A stretch of 64,000 nt of DNA, taken from positions 222,715 through 286,714 of the forward strand of contig NZ_WTVA01000003.1 in the NCBI RefSeq assembly GCF_009882935.1, read 5' to 3'. This DNA is from Sneathiella chungangensis (GTDB taxonomy: Bacteria > Pseudomonadota > Alphaproteobacteria > Sneathiellales > Sneathiellaceae). Each line of letters begins with the position of its first letter. The stretch's first letter is position 1. Below the pieces are notes generated by a model, which was given only the letters and a program-made list of their open reading frames with translations, was not told the origin of the DNA and did not search any database. Made by a program: the position numbers and the translations under genes. Shown one piece after another: positions 51,713 to 59,349 of the stretch.

Positions 51713-52077
51713 CATGCCGTTTCGAGGTGGCGTCGAAGAGGGGCAGGGACAGGATCCGCTCCGGTCTTCCTGCGCCTTGCCTGTACATGTCGGGACAAGC
51801 GGTCGGATTCCTCTCAGCATGTCTATACAGGCGGGCCGTTGTTGTCTTTACCTGCCTGTACAACGGCACGGACAGTCCCTGCGGTCTTGGCCGCGGCTGC
51901 TGCTGCATTTGTCGATGCCAGGTAAGCCGGACCGGGACATGAGCGGGGCAGGGCGGAACGGCACGGAGCAGAGCCGAACCGAACGCAACAGAGCGGGAGA
52001 TTAGAAAGCAGGAGGGGTCAGGGAGCGGAAAGCGCACTGGGCATAACGCATTCCTTACCAGGGCGAATAATGCCGAC
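51713..52077. other. Gene-free region between minor pilins and TadG
   Basis: About 365 bp with no credible gene. It contains GCCTGTA three times (51779, 51854, and inverted at 51826-51832), an inverted repeat CCGTTG/CAACGG (51836-51841 and 51861-51866) and a purine-rich run of short GAACGG/GAGC-type repeats near 51953-52000. I could not assign any of these; short readings here lack recognisable motifs. Confidence 0.45.
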
Positions 52078-52109
52078 AAAAAAGGGCGGTAGCCGCAGCC
52101 ACCGCCCCT
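52078..52109 (-). terminator. Intrinsic terminator after the TadG-like gene
   Basis: On the minus strand GGGCGGTgGC (rc of 52098-52107) pairs with GCtACCGCCC (rc of 52084-52093), with one mismatch and a TGCG loop, followed by TTTTTT. It lies 20 bp after the TadG-like stop. Confidence 0.88.
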
Positions 52110-52128
52110 GGTTTCCTTGACCAGACCG

Positions 52129-53775
52129 TTACTTCGAGATCCGCAGGTTGCTGAGCTCTTCACCGATGGTGTTGAAGTTATCTTCGAGCTCCGCGGCGGA
52201 TGTTGCGACAAAGGCGTGCTTGGGCGATGTCGCGCAAGCCTCCATCATCGCGGAATCGCCATCAACGAGCAGCACGGTATAGATAATGATCCCGGCGCTC
52301 TTCATCGCCGAGCAGGTGGCCAGCACCTTGGCATCCAATATTTGGGGATAGCTTGAATAGCCACTGCCGCTGAGGGCGCTCTGTTTCAGAAAGCCCCGGT
52401 AATCATATTTGCTGGATGTCGGGGTCAAATCGAAGCGTTCCTGCCGGGCAAAGGCATGATAAATATCGTAGGAACTGCTGTTTGTTCCAAGGGTGTTCAG
52501 GCCGTCGGTCATCAGCACGACGACCTTGTCCATGAACTGCTCGCCGTAATTGAGCGGCAGCGCCGTATAGCCGGAGGGAAGATTCAGCGTCGAGGATCCG
52601 TACCACAGGCCATTCCAGTTCGGAGACAGGGCGCGCCAGCCCCAGACCATGCCGATATTGATGGCCGTACCGCCGTCCGCCACCATCGAATCGATATGAT
52701 TTTTAATGGTGGTTTTTTCAGACGTCAGCGGTAGTATTTTGGCCGTAGGGCAGTATTTGTTCGGGCCGCGTTCGGATCCGATCGTGGTGGAAATAGAGTA
52801 GTAATTTCCGCCTTTTGACGATTTATATCTCTTCCAGTCATTTTCCATTACGGAGGCGTCGTTTTCGAAGCTGTTGTCCGAGTTACGATGATAATCGTTC
52901 CAGAAGTAGGGCACAAAATCATCGTTTGGCGCGTCGTCGGAAATGTCGACAGTACCATTGAGCAGGTGATCGCGCATCTCGACGCAACCCCGCCAGCCAT
53001 AGACCGTGTCATTGACGCCGTCACCGGTCACGTCGCGGCCAAGGGTGGTATTTGTGGAATCCTGCGTGAAGATACTCGTCGAGTTATTGGTGAGATTTGT
53101 TTTGTAGGTGTTTTTAAGCCAGTCGATATTCTGCGGACCGACATTAACGGCCATGGTGTAGGGAACGATACCGACCCAGAGTTTCTCCTGCGTCTCGTCA
53201 TTGCCGTACAGAATGTCAATCAGGTTCTTGGCGGAATTTTTCAAGACCGACATGCGCGTGCCGCTGCCCAGGCTGTAATCCATGGATCCCGTATTATCCA
53301 GAACCAGGACCAGTTCCATGCCGCGGTTGTCGCGCTTGATCTCGGTCACCGCACCGACAGACAGGGAGGAATGTCCGAGAACATTCATGAAGGTGGTGCC
53401 CATGTCCGCGCGGACGGTGAGGGAGATATTCTCGCGTGTCGAATCCCAGGTTACGGTCGAGGAATCCATCGTAATCGGAGAGGTGCCCATAAAGCCCGAC
53501 GGGAAATTGGCATCGAAATATTTCTGGGCGTCAGCGTAGATTTCCGCATCCGTTGGCGCGAAGATGTTGCGTCCGACCGCGAGGCCCGCCGCATCCAGGG
53601 CCGTTGACAGCTTCGATTTCAGGACGTAGGCCCGGCCGAGATCGATGGAAAGGCCGACAGCGCCGAAAATGGGAATTGCCAGAAACGCTATGATAACCGC
53701 AGACGCACCGCGATTGCTTTTTGTAAAACGTGCGACGGTCCGGCGTAGCGAACCGAAAGTAATTTTCTTGGTCAT
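52129..53775 (-). CDS. tadG: TadG-like pilus-assembly protein with VWA/MIDAS domain
   Basis: A 548-residue TadG-type protein. An N-terminal TadG_N helix has N-R-G-A-S-A-V-I-I-A-F-L-A-I-P. The VWA domain follows with a complete metal-ion adhesion site: D160-N-T162-G-S164, the Thr in D-G-G-T-A-I-N and the Asp in L-M-T-D-G-L. The C-terminal part contains W-Y-G-S-S-T and long polar stretches. It is likely the largest, perhaps tip-located, minor pilin. It is divergent from the pilin genes, unlike canonical loci. ATG 53775 begins the conserved region. Confidence 0.9.
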   Translation of the reverse strand: MTKKITFGSLRRTVARFTKSNRGASAVIIAFLAIPIFGAVGLSIDLGRAYVLKSKLSTALDAAGLAVGRNIFAPTDAEIYADAQKYFDANFPSGFMGTSPITMDSSTVTWDSTRENISLTVRADMGTTFMNVLGHSSLSVGAVTEIKRDNRGMELVLVLDNTGSMDYSLGSGTRMSVLKNSAKNLIDILYGNDETQEKLWVGIVPYTMAVNVGPQNIDWLKNTYKTNLTNNSTSIFTQDSTNTTLGRDVTGDGVNDTVYGWRGCVEMRDHLLNGTVDISDDAPNDDFVPYFWNDYHRNSDNSFENDASVMENDWKRYKSSKGGNYYSISTTIGSERGPNKYCPTAKILPLTSEKTTIKNHIDSMVADGGTAINIGMVWGWRALSPNWNGLWYGSSTLNLPSGYTALPLNYGEQFMDKVVVLMTDGLNTLGTNSSSYDIYHAFARQERFDLTPTSSKYDYRGFLKQSALSGSGYSSYPQILDAKVLATCSAMKSAGIIIYTVLLVDGDSAMMEACATSPKHAFVATSAAELEDNFNTIGEELSNLRISK

Positions 53776-54273
53776 GCTGACACCATGCAATTCAAAATAA
53801 ATTTTTCTGCATACAGCATCAGACAAAACTTTTAAGAAATCCTTAAAAACAAAAACCGATTTCAATAAAATTATACTAATTACATTAAAATATTTCGGAT
53901 AATAGACAAATTACACGTTATTATATATAGGAAAGAAATACAAAAGTAATAAAATGTAAATATAGTTAAAAAAATAAATAAAAAAATGTAAACGAATACT
54001 ATTTTTAATAAAATTTTATGAAGTTTTAGTTTCCCTGCCTTATGAAAAAAATTGAATTCTTTAACTATTGATTAATGAATTACGGTTTAAATGTGGCTCA
54101 AGGCGCGAGGCAAGACGAACTTGGGAAGCGCTTTAAACTATAAGGGCTTTTCAGGTTGCGGGTTTAACGCGGGCTAAAAAGTCTGGATACCAATGGGTCT
54201 GTAAAACCCGGCGGGACAAAACCAAGTTTTGTTAAGTGTCAGGAAATATTTCCTGAATTTTAGGAGACTCAAA
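53776..54273. other. AT-rich regulatory block upstream of the Flp pilins
   Basis: A 498-bp gene-free region between the divergent TadG and pilin genes. Bases about 53800-54060 are extremely AT-rich, then the composition rises. Near the pilin start lie ACAAAAC-CAA-GTTTTGT (54216-54232) and the perfect 18-bp palindrome TCAGGAAATATTTCCTGA (54239-54256). It probably holds promoters in both directions, a long pilin leader and perhaps a nucleoid-protein binding site. I could not place confident -35/-10 hexamers. Confidence 0.7.
54239..54256. promoter_or_regulatory. 18-bp palindrome before the first pilin gene
   Basis: TCAGGAAATATTTCCTGA is a perfect palindrome, 17 bp before the first flp start and just upstream of its TAGGAG ribosome site. 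It may be an operator or, as RNA, a translation-controlling hairpin. Confidence 0.55.
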
Positions 54274-54492
54274 ATGATTAAAGTTATCCGTTCTTTTGTA
54301 ACTGACGAGTCTGGTGCTACGGCTATCGAATATGGCCTGATTGCTGCTCTCGTCGCTCTGGTTGGTGTTGTTGCCTTTACGGCACTCGGTGACACTGTTT
54401 CTATCGCATTCAGCGATATTGCGCAGGCGCTCTGTGAAGGCACCGGCGGTACCTATTCGCTTACGGCAAATGGCGTTGGCAGCTGCACATAA
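54274..54492 (+). CDS. flp1: Flp/Fap-type pilin 1
   Basis: A 72-residue pilin precursor. The leader of about 14 residues ends in E-S-G, followed by the Flp motif A-T-A-I-E-Y-G-L-I-A-A with Glu at +5 and Tyr at +6. The mature 58-residue protein has one hydrophobic helix and a C-terminal loop holding two cysteines (L-C-E-G-T-G-G and G-S-C-T). Two Cys in the tail are unusual for Flp pilins and could form a disulfide. TAGGAG at 54261-54266 supports ATG 54274. Confidence 0.94.
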   Translation: MIKVIRSFVTDESGATAIEYGLIAALVALVGVVAFTALGDTVSIAFSDIAQALCEGTGGTYSLTANGVGSCT

Positions 54493-54514
54493 GCTTGCCC
54501 TGCCTTGTTTATTG

Positions 54515-54544
54515 GAGTGGGGCGCGGACACTTGCGCCCCACTC
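54515..54544 (+). other. Perfect stem-loop between the two pilin genes
   Basis: GAGTGGGGCGC (54515-54525) and GCGCCCCACTC (54534-54544) form an 11-bp perfect stem with an 8-base loop. No T-tract follows, so it looks like an mRNA-stabilising or attenuating hairpin that separates expression levels of the two pilins. Confidence 0.75.
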
Positions 54545-54548
54545 AAAT

Positions 54549-54565
54549 ACCTACCCAGGGTAGGT
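54549..54565 (+). other. Second perfect palindrome between the pilin genes
   Basis: ACCTACCC-A-GGGTAGGT is a perfect 17-bp palindrome five bases after the preceding stem-loop and 43 bp before the second pilin. It may be a second hairpin or a protein-binding site. Confidence 0.55.
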
Positions 54566-54608
54566 CCGCCTTTCAAGACTGTTTTAATGTATTGATTCGG
54601 AGGTTGTT

Positions 54609-54827
54609 ATGGTTGACTTTATAAAGCATTTTATCGAAGACGAAACCGGTGCAACAGCCATTGAATACGGCCTCATCGCAGCCCTTGTTTCCATCGCGGC
54701 AGTTGTCGCTTTTGGAGCAACCGGCGATACAATTCTTACGGCATTTACAAATATCGCCGAGGGATTCTGTACGGCGACTGGCGGCAATTTCTCCATGACG
54801 GCTAATGGGGTCGGTAGCTGCACTTGA
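54609..54827 (+). CDS. flp2: Flp/Fap-type pilin 2
   Basis: A 72-residue paralogue of pilin 1. It has the same E-T-G / A-T-A-I-E-Y-G-L-I-A-A processing region, and the final nine residues (T-A-N-G-V-G-S-C-T) are identical. It again has two tail cysteines (F-C-T-A-T-G-G and S-C-T). The hydrophobic helix differs (V-S-I-A-A-V-V-A-F versus V-A-L-V-G-V-V-A-F). CGGAGG at 54598-54603 is a good ribosome site. Confidence 0.94.
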   Translation: MVDFIKHFIEDETGATAIEYGLIAALVSIAAVVAFGATGDTILTAFTNIAEGFCTATGGNFSMTANGVGSCT

Positions 54828-55073
54828 GTTTGTGCACCCGCTCCTTTTCTTTTTCTTCCCTTCGCGATTTCGGCATTCCGCCAGAACCCCCTCCCGCTTC
54901 GGCAAATCCGTCAAATTTTATGCAATTTTTACGTGCATTTTACGCCAGTTTTTAAGGCCCAATTTTACCCTGCTTCTCCGAAATTTAGTGCGTAAAACGC
55001 GACAAATTTAACCGGAAATTAATGTCTTCCGGTCTAGGCTGTCCCATATTTGAAACATGATGGAATTAACACC

Positions 55074-55970
55074 ATGGCGCGAAAAATTATTTTAATCGTC
55101 TTTGCACTGCTCATTACGGGCTCCACCGTATGGTTCGTTCGCAACTGGGCGGGCAGCCAGAAACCGGCCACTGTCGAAACGGCGGCTGTTGAAGTGCAAC
55201 CGGTCTCCCAGAATGTTAAAATCCTTGTCGCGGCCACCGATCTGCCGGCAGGCACCCTGGTGCAGGAGCAGCATCTGAAATGGCAGGCCTGGCCCGAAGA
55301 TGACGATATCGAGGATATGTATATCGTAGAAAAGGCCCGTCCGCTCGACGACTTTATCGGTACCGTCGTGCGCCAGGGTATCGTCGCCGGTGAACCGATC
55401 ACCGACGCCCGCATGGTCAAGCCGGGCCAGAGCGGCTTCCTCGCCGCGGTTCTCAACCCGGGCAAGCGCGCCGTTTCCATTCCCGTTGACATCACCTCCG
55501 GTATCGCCGGCTTCGTCTTTCCGGGCGACCGGGTCGATGTGATCCTGACCCATTCATTGGTTGCGGAATCGGAAGTTGAAGGCGAGACGAGCGCGGCCCG
55601 CCGGGCAAGTGAAACCATTCTTACCGATGTGCGCGTGGTCGCCATGGACCAGTCGACGAACGATCAGGAGCAGGAAGCCTCCGTCCGCCGCGTGGCGACG
55701 CTGGAAGTCTCTCCCAAGGGCGCGGAAATCATCGCGGTCGCGAAGGAACTGGGTCAGTTGACTTTGTCGCTGCGCGCCCTCGCGCGGATCGAGGATGAAG
55801 AGAAGAGCAAGGACGGCCAGGTGGCCTTCAAGGCCGAACGTGGCCGCGGCCACACCTGGGACAGCGAGGCGAGCCGCCTGATTACCGGCGGATCTCCGCG
55901 CATGGGTATCCCTACAACAGTCATCAATGTCGTGCGTGCTGGCGAAGCCAAGCAGAAGTTGTTCGACTAA
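55074..55970 (+). CDS. cpaB: Flp pilus assembly protein CpaB (RcpC)
   Basis: A 298-residue inner-membrane-anchored periplasmic protein. One N-terminal membrane segment (about 5-25) is followed by a SAF-type domain with V-L-V-A-A-T-D-L-P-A-G-T-L-V and later I-P-V-D-I-T-S-G-I-A-G-F-V-F-P-G-D-R-V-D-V. CpaB supports secretin assembly and may bind pilus or peptidoglycan components. ATG 55074 is chosen because it begins the signal anchor; ribosome-site evidence is weak. It begins the uninterrupted cpaB-tadC operon. Confidence 0.93.
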   Translation: MARKIILIVFALLITGSTVWFVRNWAGSQKPATVETAAVEVQPVSQNVKILVAATDLPAGTLVQEQHLKWQAWPEDDDIEDMYIVEKARPLDDFIGTVVRQGIVAGEPITDARMVKPGQSGFLAAVLNPGKRAVSIPVDITSGIAGFVFPGDRVDVILTHSLVAESEVEGETSAARRASETILTDVRVVAMDQSTNDQEQEASVRRVATLEVSPKGAEIIAVAKELGQLTLSLRALARIEDEEKSKDGQVAFKAERGRGHTWDSEASRLITGGSPRMGIPTTVINVVRAGEAKQKLFD

Positions 55971-55982
55971 GGAGTAGTTTCG

Positions 55983-57407
55983 ATGCTGACCAGACTTTTA
56001 CAACCATTGGCCGCACTCGGGCTGGGATTGATGTTGGCCTTGGGCGCTCCGGCGAAAGTCGACGCGGCGCAGGTGATCAACTCGAAGGGTGATATACTCG
56101 CGCTGACCCTGAATTCGGGCAAACTCGTTCAGCTCGACCAGCCGGCGACCTCTGTTTTCGTCGGAAATCCGGAACTTGCCGATGTGCAGATCCAGTCGCC
56201 GACCATCATCTATGTATTCGGCAAGGGCACGGGCAGCACGAATCTCTTCGCGCTCGACGCCAAGGGCCGGGTGCTTCTGAACTCGCCGGTGTCCATTACC
56301 CATGACGTGACGTCGCTGAACGCGGCGCTGCAGGATATCAGCCCGAACGGCGCCCTGCGTGCCCGCTCGACACCGACCGGCATCATGCTGACGGGCCGGG
56401 TGAAATCCGCGGCCCAGGCCGAAGATGCCCGCCGCATGGCGGAATTGTATCTTGGCGGCGGCACTGTTTTTAATCGCATCGAGGTGGCGGGCGCCATGCA
56501 GGTCAACCTGCGCGTCCGCATTGCCGAGGTGTCGCGCTCCGTCACCAAGCAGTTCGGCGTCAACTGGGAAGTCTTCGGCCAGATCGGCGATGCCTTTCTC
56601 GGATTTGCGACGCCGACCGACATCGTGAGCGATGCTGCGACCGGTACGCTGAACCGTCTCGGGTCCGGCACGAACTTCGTCTCCGGCTATTCCGACAGCA
56701 ACGTCGATATATTGAATGTCATTGACGCGCTTGATGAGGAGGGCCTCCTGACCATCCTTGCCGAGCCGAACCTGACGGCCCTCTCCGGTGAGAGAGCGCA
56801 GTTCCTGGCGGGTGGCGAGTTCCCGATTCCGGTTCCGCAGGAAGACGGCGCGATCACCGTCGAATATAAGCCGTTCGGTGTGTCGCTTGAATTCACGCCG
56901 ACGATTGTCGATGACAACCTGATCAACCTGCAGGTCCGGCCGGAAGTTAGCCAGCTGTCCTCCAACTCGGCGATCAATGTCGGCGGCGCCTTTATCCAGT
57001 CGCTGCTGACCCGCCGCGCGGAGACAACCGTGGAACTGGCCAGCGGGCAGAGCTTCGCCATTGGCGGCCTGCTCAGCAACGACGGGGACAACAATATCTC
57101 CAAGACACCGTTCCTCGGCGATATCCCGATCCTGGGTGCGCTGTTCCGCTCCTCCTCGTTCCAGCGGAACGAAACCGAGCTGCTGATCATCGTCACCCCG
57201 TATCTGGTGAAACCGAGCAATTCGCGGATCGCCGAGCCGACGGACGGGTACATCCCGCCGAACGACAAGGATATTTATGTCCGCGGCGAGAATTTCCGCC
57301 CGACGCTGGGAGAAAACGCCCCGGAGAAAGACGGCCGTGATACCGCCAAGGCTGCGGCGCCAACCGATGTCAAGCTTGCTGGCCCTGCTGGCTTTATCCT
57401 GGAGTAG
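55983..57407 (+). CDS. cpaC: Type II/III secretin CpaC (RcpA)
   Basis: A 474-residue outer-membrane secretin of the Tad system with a signal peptide (about 1-29). BON/N-domain region (about 30-170) includes V-F-V-G-N-P-E-L-A-D-V-Q; the secretin domain follows, with L-T-A-L-S-G-E-R-A-Q-F-L-A-G-G-E-F-P-I-P-V-P and V-S-L-E-F-T-P-T-I. L-S-N-D-G-D-N-N-I-S-K-T-P-F-L-G matches the closing gate region. It forms the pore through which the pilus exits. Confidence 0.95.
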   Translation: MLTRLLQPLAALGLGLMLALGAPAKVDAAQVINSKGDILALTLNSGKLVQLDQPATSVFVGNPELADVQIQSPTIIYVFGKGTGSTNLFALDAKGRVLLNSPVSITHDVTSLNAALQDISPNGALRARSTPTGIMLTGRVKSAAQAEDARRMAELYLGGGTVFNRIEVAGAMQVNLRVRIAEVSRSVTKQFGVNWEVFGQIGDAFLGFATPTDIVSDAATGTLNRLGSGTNFVSGYSDSNVDILNVIDALDEEGLLTILAEPNLTALSGERAQFLAGGEFPIPVPQEDGAITVEYKPFGVSLEFTPTIVDDNLINLQVRPEVSQLSSNSAINVGGAFIQSLLTRRAETTVELASGQSFAIGGLLSNDGDNNISKTPFLGDIPILGALFRSSSFQRNETELLIIVTPYLVKPSNSRIAEPTDGYIPPNDKDIYVRGENFRPTLGENAPEKDGRDTAKAAAPTDVKLAGPAGFILE

Positions 57408-57412
57408 ACCTG

Positions 57413-58093
57413 ATGCAACAGAAATTATTCATGAAATCCGCGACGCTGGCCGGCCTGATGGGAATGCTTCTGCTGACGGCGTCCTGCACCTCGCCGGAAG
57501 CTCTCTTCGGACAACTCGACGATACGGCGAGCCCGGAAAAAGCGAAACTTGAGAAAAAGATCATGGTCAGCGAACTGACGCCGACGATTGCCGTCGGGTT
57601 CGAATCGGGTCGCTCCGGCCTTGCGGATATCGAGAAGGGCCGTCTGCTTGGCTTTATCGATGCCCAGGAAATCGAATTCGGTGAAACCGTCGAAGTCGAG
57701 TTCCCGAATATCCAGGGCGCCGGCGGTCTCGGCGAACAGCGATTCGCGGAGGTTGCGGCCTTCCTGCAGGATCGCGGCTTTTCCGTCGCCCCGCGTCTGA
57801 CCGCGGAAAGCACGACCGATTCGCTGCGGGTCTTCTTCGTCAAATATGTCGCGACGGTCGATCCCAACTGCGAGAAGGGCTGGTACAAGCCGAAGGGACT
57901 CGGATACGAAAACCTGCCGCTTCCCTATATGGGCTGCGCTAATGCCAACGCGCTGGCCAACATGGTCGCCAATCCGCGCGATCTGGTCGATCCGTCCAGC
58001 GAGGATAACGCCCTGGGCGAACGGGCGGCAAAAGCCGTTCAGAAATATCGCGGCGGATCATCTGGCGGGGCCGCTGCCGCTGCATCGAATTAA
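57413..58093 (+). CDS. cpaD: Pilus-assembly lipoprotein CpaD
   Basis: A 226-residue lipoprotein precursor. The signal peptide ends in L-L-T-A-S-C (lipobox), followed by the CpaD core with E-V-E-F-P and the C-terminal Y-M-G-C-A-N-A-N-A-L-A-N-M-V-A-N-P-R-D-L, a diagnostic CpaD signature. It assists the CpaC secretin at the outer membrane. It follows cpaC by 5 bp. Confidence 0.93.
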   Translation: MQQKLFMKSATLAGLMGMLLLTASCTSPEALFGQLDDTASPEKAKLEKKIMVSELTPTIAVGFESGRSGLADIEKGRLLGFIDAQEIEFGETVEVEFPNIQGAGGLGEQRFAEVAAFLQDRGFSVAPRLTAESTTDSLRVFFVKYVATVDPNCEKGWYKPKGLGYENLPLPYMGCANANALANMVANPRDLVDPSSEDNALGERAAKAVQKYRGGSSGGAAAAASN

Positions 58094-58107
58094 GGGAGTC
58101 ACAGGAA

Positions 58108-59349
58108 ATGGCTAAATCATCATCTCTTAGTACGCTATTCGGTAATGCGGTCTGCGAAGACTATATGGCCTTCGTCGAGGATGATAAATCCCTGGAAGTC
58201 AGCCGCGAAGTCTGCTCGGCGCTCGAGTATTCCGCCGATGCGACGCAGGACGGCGGCATCGCCGCCGCGCTCAACCGGATCGAGCCGGGGCATTCGCCGA
58301 AGGTCGTTTTGGCCGATATCACCAAGAGCATCGATCCCGATGGAGACATTACCCGGCTGATCCGCAAGATGGGCCCGGAAAACACGCTGATCGTCGTCGG
58401 CGCGAACAATGATGTCGGCGAGTTCCGCAAGATGATGGCGCTTGGCGCCCGGGATTACCTGGTCAAGCCGTTGACAGTTGAGGTGCTGAAAGATGCGGTC
58501 GAGAATATCGATCGCCAGTCCCTTGCGCTGCAGGCCGCCCAGAGTGGCCGTCTCACCGTCCTTGTCGGTGTGCGCGGCGGTGTCGGCGCAACGACGATCG
58601 CGACCAATCTCGCCTGGATCATGGCGAATGAGGAAAAGCTGCCGACGGCGCTTCTCGACATGGATCTGCATTTCGGCACGACGACCCTGTCGCTTGATAT
58701 CGAAACGGGCGGGGGCTTCCGCGAAGCGCTGGAAAATCCGCATCGTCTCGACAAGCTGTTCCTTGACAGCGCCATCGTGAAAGACGGCGACCGTCTTGCG
58801 GTGCTTGGCACCGAGGAGCCGATCGACGAGCTGGTCGATGTCAGCGAGGAATCCATCGATGCCCTGATCGGCGAGATCAGCCAGGATTACAACCAGGTGA
58901 TTGTCGATCTGCCGCGGCATCTTCTGCCGACGCAGGGCGCGTTGCTCGGCTCGGCGGACACGGTCATTCTGGTTTCCGACCAGTCGCTGGCCGGTATCCG
59001 CGATATCAACCGCATCACCCAGGCGATGACCTCGCTGCAGACCAAGGGGCGGATCCTCAAGGTCGTTAGCCGTGTCGGTTCTGAACGGGCGGCGCAGGTG
59101 TCCAAGGCGGATTTCGAGCGCGGGCTGAACGAGGCCGTGGATTATGTCATTCCGGAAGATGCGAAAACGCTCACCGTTTGCGCTAATGCCGGCAAGGCCA
59201 TTGGCGAGGTTGCCGCGAAATCGGCTATCGCCAAGGTGTTGCAGGATCTGGCAGCGGATGTTTCCGGATATGAAAAGCCGAAGAAGAAGGGTCTGTTTAC
59301 ACTGGTCCCGGGCGGCAAGAAAAAGAAAGAAGAGGGACCTAAAGCGTGA
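58108..59349 (+). CDS. cpaE: Pilus assembly ATPase CpaE (TadZ)
   Basis: A 413-residue MinD/ParA-like protein. The first about 145 residues form an atypical receiver domain (A-R-D-Y-L-V-K-P-L-T end). The ATPase domain has a deviant Walker A with G-V-R-G-G-V-G-A-T-T (residues 154-163) that lacks the first Lys of the KGGxGKT motif, as usual for CpaE/TadZ. It targets the Tad machinery to its cellular site. Its stop overlaps the cpaF GTG start (GTGA). Confidence 0.94.
   Translation: MAKSSSLSTLFGNAVCEDYMAFVEDDKSLEVSREVCSALEYSADATQDGGIAAALNRIEPGHSPKVVLADITKSIDPDGDITRLIRKMGPENTLIVVGANNDVGEFRKMMALGARDYLVKPLTVEVLKDAVENIDRQSLALQAAQSGRLTVLVGVRGGVGATTIATNLAWIMANEEKLPTALLDMDLHFGTTTLSLDIETGGGFREALENPHRLDKLFLDSAIVKDGDRLAVLGTEEPIDELVDVSEESIDALIGEISQDYNQVIVDLPRHLLPTQGALLGSADTVILVSDQSLAGIRDINRITQAMTSLQTKGRILKVVSRVGSERAAQVSKADFERGLNEAVDYVIPEDAKTLTVCANAGKAIGEVAAKSAIAKVLQDLAADVSGYEKPKKKGLFTLVPGGKKKKEEGPKA

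Noticed and set aside
51603-52211. 202-codon minus-strand reading covering the minor-pilin/TadG gap
   Set aside because: It crosses two plus-strand terminators and the TadG terminator, and shows low-complexity Arg/Pro-rich composition without motifs.
54061-54200. Sigma-54 or sigma-70 promoter for the Flp pilins
   Set aside because: TGGC and TTGGGA/TATAAG-like elements occur, but no pair has correct spacing; a promoter exists but cannot be placed from sequence alone.
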